A DNA stretch of 64,000 nucleotides from Palsa-504 sp963818225 (GCA_963818225.1 CAWFRO010000006.1:1302001-1366000); one strand, 5' to 3'. Positions 34,267 to 49,504 are shown, counted from the stretch's first letter. Translations and numbers: made by a program. The notes: generated by a model not told the origin, from the sequence alone.

Positions 34267-35655
<1,389 letters not shown>

Positions 35656-35801
35656 GATCTCCTCCTTCTGCCGCACCAAGCATCCGGCAGGCTAGAGCAG
35701 GCCCATGCCCGGATCGGCCAGGTCCACACCTAAGGCCGTCCCGGTTACGCCCGGCCGGCCCGGGTAGAGGTGATCTTTCGAGGATCAGGAGGTGAGCAGG
35801 G

Positions 35802-36275
35802 ATGGCAGCGGCCGGGCCGGCGGATCCGCGGGACGAAACCGAGGCGCAGCGAAACGACCGGAATCTCGCCGAGCTGCTGCAGGAACTGCGGGTAGCCGGG
35901 CTGGGCGTGCAGGTGCTGTTCGGGTTCCTGCTCTCGCTGCCGTTCACGAACAGGTTCTCCCGGCTCAGCCAGGGCCAGCGCGATCTGTACCTGGCCATCC
36001 TGGTGCTGGACGCGGTGGCGACCGCGCTGCTGCTGGGGCCGGTCGCCTATCATCGGCTGGTGTTCCGCCAGGGCCGGAAGGAAGCCCTGGTACGGGCGGC
36101 CAACCTCATGGCCATCGCCGGGCTGGCCGCCGTGGGACTGGCCGTGTCGGCTGCGGTCCTGCTGGTGACCGGCTTCGTGGCCAGCGGCCTGACCGCGGCG
36201 GTGATCACCGTCTGCATCTTCTGCCTGTTCGGCCTCCTGTGGTTCGCCTTCCCGCTCACCCGACGCGGCTCGTGA
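35802..36275 (+). CDS. DUF6328 four-helix membrane protein
   Basis: This 157-aa protein has RNLAELLQELRVAGLGVQVL then FGFLLSLPFTNRFSRLSQGQ, and RDLYLAILVLDAVATALLLG with GPVAYHRLVFRQGRKEALVR. These are the marks of DUF6328 (PRK-like small membrane protein with four helices). The charged loop RQGRKEALVRAANLMA separates helices 2 and 3. Function is unknown. ATG at 35802 follows AGGAGGTGAGCAGGG. Confidence 0.85.
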   Translation: MAAAGPADPRDETEAQRNDRNLAELLQELRVAGLGVQVLFGFLLSLPFTNRFSRLSQGQRDLYLAILVLDAVATALLLGPVAYHRLVFRQGRKEALVRAANLMAIAGLAAVGLAVSAAVLLVTGFVASGLTAAVITVCIFCLFGLLWFAFPLTRRGS

Positions 36276-36318
36276 GGAGAAGGTGTAGGCCCCCCGCGTG
36301 CGGGTAGGGCGCGCAGTC

Positions 36319-37829
36319 ATGAAATCCGTACCCGCCGTCACCGGGGCGGCCGCCCCACGGCACTACGACGGTTTCGGGACGATGCCGCTGGCCGGCCGAT
36401 GGCGGGAGGGCGCCAGTGGCAAGGTCGCGACCGACACCGATCCCTGGACCGGCGAGAGGTTGGCCGAGATCCCCATGGCCGATACCGCGGACCTGGACGA
36501 GGCCCTGGCCGCCGCGGCGGAGGCGCAGCGGGAGTGGGCGGCGGCGCTGCCCGCCCACCGCGCGGAGATCATGCTGGCCGCCGCCGCGGTGCTGACGGCA
36601 CGCAGGGCTGAGGTCACCGGCTGGCTGATCCACGAGACGGGCGGCACGGCGGCCCAGGCCGAGCTGGAGTGGAGCCTGGTGCGTTCGGTCACGCTCGAGG
36701 CATCCTCCGTGCCCTACCAGGTGACCGGCGACATCGTGCCGTCCGACGTCCGCGGCCAGGAGACCCGGGTGTACCGCGGGCCGGCGTGGTCGCGGTCATC
36801 AGCCCATGGCACTTCGGCATGCACGTATCCAACCGGGCCGTAGCACCCGCGCTCGCCGCGGGCAACGCGGTGGTCCTCAAGCCGGCCAGCGACACGCCGG
36901 TCACCGGCGGCCTGCTGCTGGCCAGGATCTACGAGGAAGCCGGCCTGCCCCCGGGCCTGCTCAGCGTGCTGGTCGGCGCGGGCGCGGTGATCGGCGACGC
37001 GATTGCGGCGCATCCCGTCCCGGGCGTCATCTCCTTCGCCGGCTCGGCCGCGGTCGGCGAGGCGCTGACCCGCCGGGCGGGCGTCAAGCGGCTCGCGCTG
37101 GAGCTCGGCGGCACCGGGTCGTTCGGCGGCACAGGGCCGTTCGTCGTCCTCGAGGACGCCGACCTAGGCCAGGCCGTGGACGCCGCCCTGTTCGGGTCGT
37201 TCGCCCGCCACGGCCAGATCTGCATGATGGCCAACCGGCTGGTCGTGGACCGTAAGGTCTACCAGGAGTTCACCGACCGGCTCGTGGCCGCGGCGAGATG
37301 CCTCCGCACCGGTGACCCGGCGGCCGAGGACACCGACATCGGCCCCGTCATCAACGCCAGGCAGCTGAGCGCGATCGGTGACAAGCTGAGCCAGGCCCGC
37401 GCCGAGGGAGCCCGGCAGCTGCTCGGCGGCGAGCCGGGCGGGCCGACCGGGCTGCTGCTCCCGCCGCACGTGCTGCTGGCGGGAAGCGACACGGCCGCCG
37501 CCCGGGAAGGAATATCGGGCCCGGTCGTCACGATTATCCGGGCCCGGGATGAAGCCGGCGCGCTCACGATCGCGAACCAGGCCGGCCGCAACCGGTCGAG
37601 CGCGGTGTTCACCCGGGACGTCGACCGGGGGGTGCGTTTCGCGCTGCGCGTCGAAGCCAGCCTGACGCACGTGAACGACGCCGCGGTGAACGACGACACC
37701 CTCACCGCGTTCGCTGGCCCGGGAGGGCCCGGTGCCGGCCGTTCTGCCGGGCGGGCCATCGAGCAGTTCACCACCGCGCACTGGGTCAGCGTGCAGCGCC
37801 GCCCGCCGTGGGACTTCCCGCCCAGCTAG
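36319..37829 (+). pseudogene. Aldehyde dehydrogenase (benzaldehyde/vanillin type), frameshifted
   Basis: The N-terminal part reads from ATG 36319 through GERLAEIPMADTADLDEALA and SSVPYQVTGDIVPSDVRGQE. At about 36777-36785, one missing base shifts to AGVVAVISPWHFGMHVSNRA, PASDTPVTGGLLLARIYEEA and onward to 37829. The catalytic Cys is in RHGQICMMANRLVVD and the Glu in LALELGG. Two further oddities: an 18-bp tandem duplication puts a second GGTG(S/P)F in the ELGG loop, and the C-terminus is divergent. These favour relaxed selection over a simple sequencing error. It follows DUF6328 by 43 bases. Confidence 0.75.
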
Positions 37830-40195
37830 CGCACCCGCACCACGACCAGGCAGGCGTCGTCGTCGGTGTCGGACACTGCGCCGGCCAGGATGCGGTCGGC
37901 CTGGGCCGCGGCGGTCGGCCCGCCGCCGGGCCCGGCGGCCTCCTCGTCGGCGGGCCCCGGGGCCTGGCTGGCGGCGACGGTGGCGACGAACTCGCTGAGG
38001 ACCTCTTCGATGGAATCGCCGCGGCGCTCGATCAGCCCGTCGGTGAACACGAGCACGGTGTCGCCGGGTTCCAGCGGCTGGGTCGCCTCCTCATACTCGG
38101 CGTCCGGGTCCATGCCGAGCAGCACTCCGCCGGGCAGTGGAAGTTGCCGCACGGCCCCGCCCCGCACCAGCACGGGCGGCAGGTGACCGGCCCGGGCCCA
38201 GCGCAGCACGCGTGTCTCGGGGTCGTACACCCCGCATACGACGGTCCCGATCACACCCGAGGTGAGATGGCACAGCACGCCGTTGAGCATGCGGAGCAGG
38301 TCGGCCGGTCCGGCCCCGGTGATGGCCAGGCCGCGCAGGGAGTTGCGGGCCGCGACCATCCCGGTCACCGCATCGATGCCGTGGCCGGCCACGTCGCCGA
38401 CGACTAGCAGCACCTCGTTACCCGGCAGCACCAGCGTGTCATACCAGTCACCGCCCACCAGGTGGCCCTGGCCGGCGGGCCGGTAGCGGACGGCCACGTC
38501 GATACCGGCCGCGTCCACCGGCGGCGCGTCCGGCGGCATGATGGCCAGCTGCAACCGCAGCGCCAGCAGGTGCTCTTCCGCGAGCTGGTCCCGGGTGGCA
38601 GCCAGGGCCACCTGAGTCTGGTAGTGCGCCGAGACGTCCTGGAACGCGCCGCGCAGCGCGACCACCGGGCCGGCGGCATCGGTCACGGGCTCGGCGAAGA
38701 CGCGGATCTGGCGGATGCTGCGGTCCTCGGGGTGGACGACGCGGAAGGTCGCCGTGGCGGCTTCCCGCCGTTCCAGCAGGCGCTGCCGCAGGCGCCTGAC
38801 CTCGGGCTTGTCGGCCGCCATCACGTAGCTGGGCAGATCCGCCAGGGGGATTTCCGCCCCGGGACGGGGCGTGAGGCCGAACAGGCCGAACGCCGAATCG
38901 GTCCAGCGGACCGTGCCGCTGACGAGGTCCTCCTCCCATCCGCCCAGGCGCCCGAGGCGCTGCGCGTGCTCCAGCAGGACGGTCGTCTGGCCCGCGGAGG
39001 GCTCGTCCCGCCAGGTGACGATCACGCCGTCGTAGAACCTGGCTATCCGCCAGTCCTCCCGCCCCGGCACGTGCTGGGACGTGCCCTCGGTGAGCACCTG
39101 CACGGCCCGGGCGAACAGGCCCGGACCGGACACGCTGGCCGGGAAGGCCTCGAGCAGAGTCATCCCGGTGAGGCTCGCGCCCGTCCTGCCGTCGGGATCG
39201 CGATAGCCCGGGCTGACGTGCTCAATGCTGAAGTCAGTGACGTGCCCGTCGGCGGCTGAGATGGCCTTCAGCACCAGCACCGGCACGGACAGGTCGTCGA
39301 GCAGCGAGTACAAGGCCACCCTCGGCTGGGCGGCGGAAAGCTCACCGCGCGCGAGCCGAGCACTCAGGACCCGCGCGCAGCCTGCGGCGACGGCCGACAG
39401 GTGCGGCCGGACCTCGGCGCTGAATTCGGCGAGCGGCCCCGGCCAGGTCACTGTCATCACGCCGAGCAGCTCACCGGTTCGCTCCCGCAGCGCCAGGACG
39501 GCACTCGCCGCGCCCGGGGCCCCGATGACCGGTACGCCGTCGGCTTCCGGCCGTCCGGCGTTCCACCACAGGTCGGGGCCGCCGCGGGCCACCCGCTGGG
39601 CGGGAAAGTCGAGCTGCGGCGGGACGCGCTGCCAGTGGCTGGCCTCCGCGCCGGACAGGCCGGCCTCGCCGAGCAGGGAAAGGGAACCGTCCGCTTCCAG
39701 GACCCAGATCACGACCGCGGCCGCGCCCAGGGGCGCCAGCACCTGGCCGGCCAGCGCGCCGGCGAGCTCCGCTCCATCGGCGGCCAGTTCGGCCGCGGCC
39801 TCGGCCAGGAGCGAACCCCGCCCGGCACCCCCCGGCCCGGCACCCCCCGGCCCGGCGCCGCCCGGCCCGGCGCCGTCCTGTCCGGCGCCGGCGCGGCCGG
39901 GCCCGTCGGCCGCGGCCGATCTCGCCGGATCGGCGGGCGGAGCGGACACGGCGGCGTCGTCCACCGACAGGACCGCTGCGGCCATCTCGCCGAGCGGCAC
40001 CCCGGTCGCGGCGGACAGCTCGGTGAGCTGGCTGGCGGCCTCGGCGGACGACAAGCCGAGCCGCTCCATCAGCGCCCCCCGGGCCATCGCGATCACGGAC
40101 TCGCCGACGGCCGAGGCGCGGACGTGGTCCAGCTCACGCCGCTGGCGCTCGATGACCGCGATCAGCCGCGTCACATCCTCGTCGTTGCCAGGCAT
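37826..40195 (-). CDS. ANTAR-GAF-PAS-PAS-SpoIIE phosphatase
   Basis: This 789-aa sensor phosphatase is predicted to dephosphorylate a STAS antagonist. Domains in order: ANTAR-like helices (about 5-75, SVIAMARGALMERLGLSSAE), a Gly-Ala-Pro repeat linker (GGAGPGGAGPGGAG, about 105-125), GAF (about 130-275), PAS (about 290-385), PAS/PAC (about 395-530), and PP2C/SpoIIE (about 545-785), with metal-binding AGQGHLVGGDWYDTLVLPGN, VVGDVAGHGIDAVTGMVAAR and LVFTDGLIERRGDSIEEVL. The terminal DTDDDACLVVVRV supplies the last Asp. No membrane span. It is divergent from the poly-HAMP kinase. Confidence 0.9.
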   Translation of the reverse strand: MPGNDEDVTRLIAVIERQRRELDHVRASAVGESVIAMARGALMERLGLSSAEAASQLTELSAATGVPLGEMAAAVLSVDDAAVSAPPADPARSAAADGPGRAGAGQDGAGPGGAGPGGAGPGGAGRGSLLAEAAAELAADGAELAGALAGQVLAPLGAAAVVIWVLEADGSLSLLGEAGLSGAEASHWQRVPPQLDFPAQRVARGGPDLWWNAGRPEADGVPVIGAPGAASAVLALRERTGELLGVMTVTWPGPLAEFSAEVRPHLSAVAAGCARVLSARLARGELSAAQPRVALYSLLDDLSVPVLVLKAISAADGHVTDFSIEHVSPGYRDPDGRTGASLTGMTLLEAFPASVSGPGLFARAVQVLTEGTSQHVPGREDWRIARFYDGVIVTWRDEPSAGQTTVLLEHAQRLGRLGGWEEDLVSGTVRWTDSAFGLFGLTPRPGAEIPLADLPSYVMAADKPEVRRLRQRLLERREAATATFRVVHPEDRSIRQIRVFAEPVTDAAGPVVALRGAFQDVSAHYQTQVALAATRDQLAEEHLLALRLQLAIMPPDAPPVDAAGIDVAVRYRPAGQGHLVGGDWYDTLVLPGNEVLLVVGDVAGHGIDAVTGMVAARNSLRGLAITGAGPADLLRMLNGVLCHLTSGVIGTVVCGVYDPETRVLRWARAGHLPPVLVRGGAVRQLPLPGGVLLGMDPDAEYEEATQPLEPGDTVLVFTDGLIERRGDSIEEVLSEFVATVAASQAPGPADEEAAGPGGGPTAAAQADRILAGAVSDTDDDACLVVVRVR

Positions 40196-40362
40196 GGTCG
40201 AAAGCCTCTCCGCTCGCCCGCCGGTCTGGTAAAGACAAGTTCAGCAGCCTGCCGCAGGCAGGGCACCGGTGTCGAGCGCTATCGGTAAAGGGCCCGTTCG
40301 GCTCATGATAATTACTTCCGCGACTACCATCGGTACGGACGGCACGTGATGGGAGTGGCCTG

Positions 40363-44352
<3,990 letters not shown>

Positions 44353-44405
44353 CCGGCGGGTTCAGTCAGCGGCTCGGTCAGCGGCGGCGGGCCCGGCCCT
44401 GGTCT

Positions 44406-44699
44406 TCAGACCGTGACGGCCCGTCGGGCGGCCGCCGCGGCGGCGGCGCGCCGCTTGCGCCGGCGTTCCCGTTGGCGGTCCTCCGGGGTGCTGCCTCCCC
44501 AGATGCCGTACGTAAGATCGTGGGTCATCGCGAACTCCAGGCACTCCCGCTTCACCTGGCATCCAGCGCAGATCACCTTGGCCCGGGTGATCTGCTTGTC
44601 ACCCGGCCCCTTCGTCGAGATCGGGAAGAAGAGGTCGGGGTCGGCCGACAGGCATGCGCCTACCGACCGCCAGTTGGCGGCACTCTCTATCGCGGTCAT
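44406..44699 (-). CDS. WhiB-family iron-sulfur transcription factor
   Basis: This 97-aa WhiB-like protein binds a [4Fe-4S] cluster through Cys16, Cys44, Cys47 and Cys53 (VICAGCQVKRECLEFA). The turn GIWGGSTPEDR and a basic C-terminal tail (RERRRKRRAAAAAAARR) are the DNA-contact and sigma-interaction parts. WhiB proteins act with the principal sigma factor. The order and the start NWRSVGACLSADPDLFFPI match the WhiB1/WhiB-like branch but I cannot assign the number. The gene is divergent from the sigma factor gene at 44908. Confidence 0.93.
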   Translation of the reverse strand: MTAIESAANWRSVGACLSADPDLFFPISTKGPGDKQITRAKVICAGCQVKRECLEFAMTHDLTYGIWGGSTPEDRQRERRRKRRAAAAAAARRAVTV

Positions 44700-44907
44700 C
44701 TCGTGTCCTCACGAAGTCTGAGCTGGCGGTGCACGCGAAGTGACACTGCAGTGGCGGCTCAGCTTCCCTCGCGGCCCGCGGCCTACACCTCGGCGCGTAG
44801 AAACACGAACCGGATGTGACCATGATCACACCCGTCGACGTTTATCCGCCTCGGGCCGGGCACACCCAACTCGTCCGTAATTTCCAGGGTCTCAAGGAGA
44901 CATCGTG

Positions 44908-45822
44908 ATGAAGGGAACCCTCCAGCAGCCGGTCCTGGAGACCGCCCGCGCGGCCGCTGACCTTGCTGAGGCCAGCATGCAGCCTGCCTCGCGCGCTGAG
45001 CTGAGAGAGCTGCCCGATAGCGACCTGCTGGCCAGGGTGCGCAAGCTGCCGCGGGACAGCGAGCTGCGCGCCGCCGCCTGCGAGGTCCTGGTCGACCGCT
45101 ACGGGAAGCTGGTGCGCTCGTGCGTCCGGCAGTACCGCGGCAGTCCCGAACCCACCGAGGACCTGATGCAGGTGGGCTACGTGGGCCTGCTCAAGGCGAT
45201 CAACAACTATGACCCCGAGTTCGGCACCAGCCTGTCGGCGTACGCCCAGCCGTGCGTGAGTGGCGAGATCAAGCGCCACTTCCGGGATAAGCGGTGGCAG
45301 ATTCACGTCCGCCGGTCGGCTCAAGAGCTGCTGCTGGAGCTGCGCAAGGCCAACGAGGAACTGACCCAGCAGCTCGGCCGGGTGCCGACCGAAGACGAGC
45401 TCGCCGAACGGCTCGGGGTGACTGCAGACGACATGCAGGAGGCTCGCCAGGCGGACCTGATGTTCAGCAGCTACTCGCTGGACGCCCCGCTGTCCGACCG
45501 GGAGGACCCCGCCCTGCTCGCGGACCTGCTCGGCGACGACGACCCGGGGGTCATGCACACGATCGATATGGAGTCCGTCAACACCCACTGGGACGAGCTG
45601 CCCGAGCGCGAGCAGCGCATCCTGGTCATGCGTTTTTACGGCAACCTCACCCAGACGGAGATCGGCGACCAGCTCGGCATCTCCCAGATGCACGTCTCCA
45701 GGCTCCTGACCCGGGCTCTGACCCACCTGAAGAGCAAGCTGCTGGACGGATCCGACGAGTTCGATATGCCCGGTCTGGCCAACGGCGCGAAGCGGGACAC
45801 GACATCGGAAGGACTGTCATGA
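44908..45822 (+). CDS. SigB/SigF/SigG-type RNA polymerase sigma factor
   Basis: This 304-aa alternative sigma-70 family factor has region 2 DLMQVGYVGLLKAINNYDPE with FGTSLSAYAQPCVSGEIKRH and FRDKRWQIHVRRSAQELLLE. Region 3 has GRVPTEDELAERLGVTADDM. Region 4 has LPEREQRILVMRFYGNLTQT and EIGDQLGISQMHVSRLLTRA. The pattern RDKRWxIHVxRxxQEL is typical of the general-stress/sporulation group controlled by partner switching. Anti-sigma genes are not directly adjacent, but an RsbW/RsbV pair and two SpoIIE phosphatases lie within 14 kb. AAGGAG precedes GTG 44905/ATG 44908. Confidence 0.93.
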   Translation: MKGTLQQPVLETARAAADLAEASMQPASRAELRELPDSDLLARVRKLPRDSELRAAACEVLVDRYGKLVRSCVRQYRGSPEPTEDLMQVGYVGLLKAINNYDPEFGTSLSAYAQPCVSGEIKRHFRDKRWQIHVRRSAQELLLELRKANEELTQQLGRVPTEDELAERLGVTADDMQEARQADLMFSSYSLDAPLSDREDPALLADLLGDDDPGVMHTIDMESVNTHWDELPEREQRILVMRFYGNLTQTEIGDQLGISQMHVSRLLTRALTHLKSKLLDGSDEFDMPGLANGAKRDTTSEGLS

Positions 45823-46223
45823 AAACCGGTACGGGACTCGCGCTGATCTGCCTCGGGGCGATTCTTGCCTTCGCCCTGAACGCCAATACCTCGGTATTCA
45901 ACTGGACCATCGCCGGCTGGGTGATCATGCTCGTTGGCGTCATCGGGCTTGGCATCCCGCGACGAGGATATGCCTGGGTCGGCCGCCGTCTGTTCGTGCG
46001 CCAGGCGAGCGTGCGGCGGCCGGCGAACCGGGCCGGAGATGAGGTCCTCTACCCGACCGGCGTCAATCCGGCCACCCGGGTACCAGCCGCCCTGCCCGCG
46101 CCGGGCGCCGTCGGCAGCCCCGAAGCATCCGCCCATGTGGACGCGGCCCGGAATGTATCCACCGATCCCGGGAACATGCGGCCCGGCGAGACCGAAGTGA
46201 TAGAGGACGTCTACGAGGACTGA
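45819..46223 (+). CDS. DUF6458 membrane protein
   Basis: This 134-aa protein begins with two membrane helices: MKTGTGLALICLGAILAFAL, NANTSVFNWTIAGWVIMLVG, typical of DUF6458, followed by a basic segment and a long polar tail with no domain. Its ATG overlaps the stop codon of the sigma factor gene (ATGA), so it is translationally coupled to it and probably induced along with it. Function is unknown; a role in envelope stress is plausible from context. Confidence 0.82.
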   Translation: MKTGTGLALICLGAILAFALNANTSVFNWTIAGWVIMLVGVIGLGIPRRGYAWVGRRLFVRQASVRRPANRAGDEVLYPTGVNPATRVPAALPAPGAVGSPEASAHVDAARNVSTDPGNMRPGETEVIEDVYED

Positions 46224-46287
46224 GCCGTCCGCGGCCCGTACCCGCAGAGCACCACTGCCACCCCGTGAGCATGGCTAAGGAGAGGAC

Positions 46288-46584
46288 ATGACCATCACAG
46301 TTTCGCTCATCGTCGCCTGGCTCCTCATCGGATTGGTGATCGGCGGCCTGGCCCGGCTGCTGGTGCCCGGCCGTCAGCACATGGGGCTGCTCCTGACGGT
46401 CCTCATCGGCATCGTGGCCGCTCTGCTGGGCGGGATCATCACCACCGCCATCATCGGTGTCGGCCATACCGTGATCACCTTCATCGTCGCGCTGGTCGCG
46501 GCGGCGCTGCTGGTCAGCGCGTTCAGCACCCACGGTTACGGACGGTACCGCAGCCGCCGCAGGCAGGTGCGCTGGCACTGGTAA
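46288..46584 (+). CDS. GlsB/YeaQ/YmgE-family small membrane protein
   Basis: This 98-aa protein with three short membrane helices has the marks of transglycosylase-associated/GlsB proteins: LIVAWLLIGLVIGGLARLLV, then PGRQHMGLLLTVLIGIVAAL with LGGIITTAI. The family is usually stress-induced. It is the last gene of the sigma factor operon (64 bases after DUF6458) and is followed by a strong terminator, so sigma factor, DUF6458 and GlsB probably form a stress transcript. ATG at 46288 has AAGGAGAGGAC upstream. Confidence 0.87.
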   Translation: MTITVSLIVAWLLIGLVIGGLARLLVPGRQHMGLLLTVLIGIVAALLGGIITTAIIGVGHTVITFIVALVAAALLVSAFSTHGYGRYRSRRRQVRWHW

Positions 46585-46643
46585 CCGCAGCGCCCGCAGG
46601 CAGGTCCGCCGACCCGGGCAGCAGCCGCGGGCGCAGGCAGCGC

Positions 46644-46683
46644 CAATGAATCCGCCGGGACGACCGTCCCGGCGGATTCATTG
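46644..46683 (+). terminator. Intrinsic terminator of the sigma factor operon
   Basis: CAATGAATCCGCCGGGAC at 46644-46661 pairs perfectly with GTCCCGGCGGATTCATTG at 46666-46683, with a 4-base loop. The ends are AT-rich on both sides, so it could work in both directions. Confidence 0.85.
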
Positions 46684-46756
46684 TGCCTTAGTTCGGATTG
46701 TCCGCCAGTACTATTGAGTCGGCTTGGGGGGTCACCAGGGATAACGGTCAGGAGAC

Positions 46757-48673
46757 ATGCCGCAAGAAACGTGGGCGGATAGCTCGGCCGCCAACAACCT
46801 CGCCGGCCTGGTGGAACGGCGCGACGCGCTGCGCCAGGCTGCGGCGATGCCCGGCGCTGATCCGCGGGCCCTGCTGGAGGCATCCTTCGCCGAGCTGGAT
46901 GCGTCCGTCGAGGCGCTGACCAAGCTGGCCGAGGCCGTCGCGGGAGAACCTGCGTCGGCGGGCCCGGCGGATTCGCTCAGCGCCGAGCGGGCCCTGCTGC
47001 GGGCGGTGTTCGCGCACGCGCCCGTGCCCTTGTTCGTGCTCGAGCAGGACGCCACGGTCCGGCGCGCGAACACCAAGGCCGGGGAGCTGATCGGCGCTCC
47101 GCCCGGGTACGCGACGGGCAAGTCGCTGACGGCGTTCATCGACCCGCCATCGCGTGCGGCGGTCAAGAGCCAGCTGGCCGCGGCGATACGGACCGGCCAG
47201 GCCAGGCTCGTGGACTGCCGCCTGCTCGGCCCAGATGGCCCGGAAGACATCACCCTGGCCGCGGATGTCCTCACCCTGCAGGACGGCACCCGGCTGGTGG
47301 TGGTGGCCGCGGCCAGCCCGGAGGCCGCCCCGTCAGTCCCGGCGCGGACCAAGCGAGCGGCGCCGAGGCCAGCCGATGACACTGGCGCGCTGGTCGGGGC
47401 GATGACGCGCCGGATGGACATGATCACCGCCGTCACCAGGGTGCTGCTCGACAACAGCACGTTCAGCGAAGCGGTCACGCTGCAGCGCTGCGCCCGGCTG
47501 CTGGCGGGCGGCATGGCCAGCTGGGTGATCGTCGACATGGAAAGGGCGGACGTGCTGCGCCGCCAGTTCGTGATCGGCCCCGCTGACGCCCCGTCGCAGG
47601 AACTGGCCAGGAAGGTGCGCGCGGTCGATCCGCGGGCTGACTCGGCGCCAGCCCAGGTGCACGCCGCAGCCAGGTCCGTTCTCCTGGCTCACGCCGACGA
47701 CACCGGCGTCCTGGGCGTTGACGGGGACGACACGCCGCTGCTCATGCTGGTCGGCGCGAGCTCCGTGCTCAGTGTGCCGATCACGGACGGTATGACCTGC
47801 TACGGCGCGCTGACCCTGGCGCGCACGCCCGGCGAGGGCCGCTTCGAGATCGCCGACCTGGCCTTGGCCGAGGAGCTCGGGCAGCACCTCGGGGTGGCCA
47901 TCCGGGTGGACCGCATGTTCCGGCACCGCTCAGCCGTGGCCGAGACGCTGCAGGGCAGCCTGCTGCCTGCGAGCCTGCCGGAGGTGCCGGGGCTAGACCT
48001 GTCGGCGGCCTACCAGCCGGCCACCGGGGGCATGGAGGTCAGTGGTGACTTCTACGACGTGTTCCGGGTCACCGGCGGCTGGGCCATCGTGGTGGGGGAC
48101 GTCTGCGGCAAGGGGCAGGAAGCGGCCGCGATGACCGCGGCCGCCCGGCACGCGATCCGGGCGCTCGCCCACTGGAACGCCGATCCCGCAGACGTGCTGG
48201 CCAAGGTGAATGAGGTCATGCTGGCCGGCGACTACGAAGACCGGTTCGTGACGGTCAAGCTCGCGTACCTGCGCTGGGTGGGCGGCCGGTTGCACGTGAC
48301 GCTGGCCAGCGCTGGGCATCCTGGTCCCGCGCTGGTGCGGCCGGACGGCCGGGTCGACGTGCTGCACGACGGGGGCCTGCCGCTGGGCTTGTTCCCCGAC
48401 GCCGACCCGCAGATCCAGGAACTCGACCTCGACGAGAACGACCTGCTCTTTTTCTACTCCGATGGGCTGACCGACGCGCGCAGCCCGGACATGCGCTACT
48501 TCGATGACAGCCTCGCCGACGAGCTGGCCGGGCTGGCGGGCAGGCCAGCCGCCGAGACGGTCCGCATGGTACAGAGCCTGGTTTCCAGCTTCTCCCAGGA
48601 CGAACTGCGGGACGATCTGACCATCCTGGTGGCGAGGGTGAAGGCTCCGCCGGAGGCTACCGCCCAGAGCTAG
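46757..48673 (+). CDS. PAS-GAF-SpoIIE phosphatase
   Basis: This 638-aa phosphatase of the RsbU/SpoIIE class has an N-terminal helical region (1-70), PAS (about 75-190, AVFAHAPVPLFVLEQDATVR), GAF (about 210-380, RCARLLAGGMASWVIVDMER), and PP2C (about 395-630) with YQPATGGMEVSGDFYDVFRV, VVGDVCGKGQEAAAMTAAAR and LLFFYSDGLTDARSPDMRYF; the closing RDDLTILVARV holds the last Asp. All metal ligands are present. No membrane span. It should dephosphorylate a STAS protein such as that at 32233-32583, activating a stress sigma factor. ATG at 46757; located downstream of the sigma factor operon terminator. Confidence 0.92.
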   Translation: MPQETWADSSAANNLAGLVERRDALRQAAAMPGADPRALLEASFAELDASVEALTKLAEAVAGEPASAGPADSLSAERALLRAVFAHAPVPLFVLEQDATVRRANTKAGELIGAPPGYATGKSLTAFIDPPSRAAVKSQLAAAIRTGQARLVDCRLLGPDGPEDITLAADVLTLQDGTRLVVVAAASPEAAPSVPARTKRAAPRPADDTGALVGAMTRRMDMITAVTRVLLDNSTFSEAVTLQRCARLLAGGMASWVIVDMERADVLRRQFVIGPADAPSQELARKVRAVDPRADSAPAQVHAAARSVLLAHADDTGVLGVDGDDTPLLMLVGASSVLSVPITDGMTCYGALTLARTPGEGRFEIADLALAEELGQHLGVAIRVDRMFRHRSAVAETLQGSLLPASLPEVPGLDLSAAYQPATGGMEVSGDFYDVFRVTGGWAIVVGDVCGKGQEAAAMTAAARHAIRALAHWNADPADVLAKVNEVMLAGDYEDRFVTVKLAYLRWVGGRLHVTLASAGHPGPALVRPDGRVDVLHDGGLPLGLFPDADPQIQELDLDENDLLFFYSDGLTDARSPDMRYFDDSLADELAGLAGRPAAETVRMVQSLVSSFSQDELRDDLTILVARVKAPPEATAQS

Positions 48674-48746
48674 CTGGCCGGTGTCCGCCTCAGTTATCCT
48701 TGGCCAGCGGCAGCAGCTGGGCGGCCTCGCCGCGGCTCAGGGCGGC

Positions 48747-49484
48747 TCAGCGCGAGCGGGAGCCCGCGGTCCCAGATCCGCCCCTGGCGCCCCGGGCCGA
48801 ATCCCGCGCCCCGGCCACGACCTCGGTGGCGACCTCGGTCACCTTGACGTGGCGGCGCTGCGATTCCCGGCGCAGCCGCGCCAGCGCCTCGTCGGCGTCG
48901 CAGCCGAGCGCGTGCATCAAGATGCCCTTGGCCTGGTCGACCACGGATCGCGCCACCACGGCGTCTTTCAGCTGGGTGGCGGTGCGCTGGGCTTGGCCGT
49001 AGGCCGTCGCGTTGGCCAGCATGGCCCGGCCGAAAGCGGCCAGGGTGTCTGCCATCGGATTGGACTGCGCGTCCAGCACGCCGGGCCGCACGCCGAACAG
49101 CGACAAGACGAGGGCGCCGTGCGGGACTTCCCGCACCAGATGGACCGAGCAACGGACGCCGCGGCGCAGCGCCGCCTCCGCATACTCGGGCCAGCGGACG
49201 TCGGTCAGCAGGTCGGGGCAGCTGACCGGGACACCCGCCTCCGCCGCCGCGACCAGCGGGCCGCGCCCGGTGCTCAGCTGCAGATCGGCAAGCTCAGCCA
49301 GGTCCGGATGAGTCGCCGCCGCGGCGACCACCTCGCCGTCGCGCCAGACCGCCGCGTGCGCCCCGGCGCAGGCCGACACCTGCCAGGCGGCCAGCTCGGC
49401 CAGTCGGTTCAGCGATCTGGCCTCCCCGCCGTTGGTCAGGCTGAGCAGTTCGGCCGCCTCGTACCCGAGGTGCTCGATAGGCAC
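48747..49484 (-). CDS. GAF-ANTAR RNA-binding antiterminator-like protein
   Basis: This 245-aa protein has a GAF domain (about 20-160, LAELAAWQVSACAGAHAAVW to NPMADTLAAFGRAMLANATA) and a C-terminal ANTAR domain (about 165-225) reading QLKDAVVARSVVDQAKGILM, then HALGCDADEALARLRRESQR. ANTAR binds paired hairpins in RNA to prevent termination. GTG at 49484 follows GGGAGAGGCAA. In actinomycetes such proteins often respond to stress ligands via GAF. It is convergent with the SpoIIE phosphatase gene. Confidence 0.88.
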   Translation of the reverse strand: MPIEHLGYEAAELLSLTNGGEARSLNRLAELAAWQVSACAGAHAAVWRDGEVVAAAATHPDLAELADLQLSTGRGPLVAAAEAGVPVSCPDLLTDVRWPEYAEAALRRGVRCSVHLVREVPHGALVLSLFGVRPGVLDAQSNPMADTLAAFGRAMLANATAYGQAQRTATQLKDAVVARSVVDQAKGILMHALGCDADEALARLRRESQRRHVKVTEVATEVVAGARDSARGARGGSGTAGSRSR

Positions 49485-49504
49485 TTTGCCTCTCCCTGGG
49501 CCCG

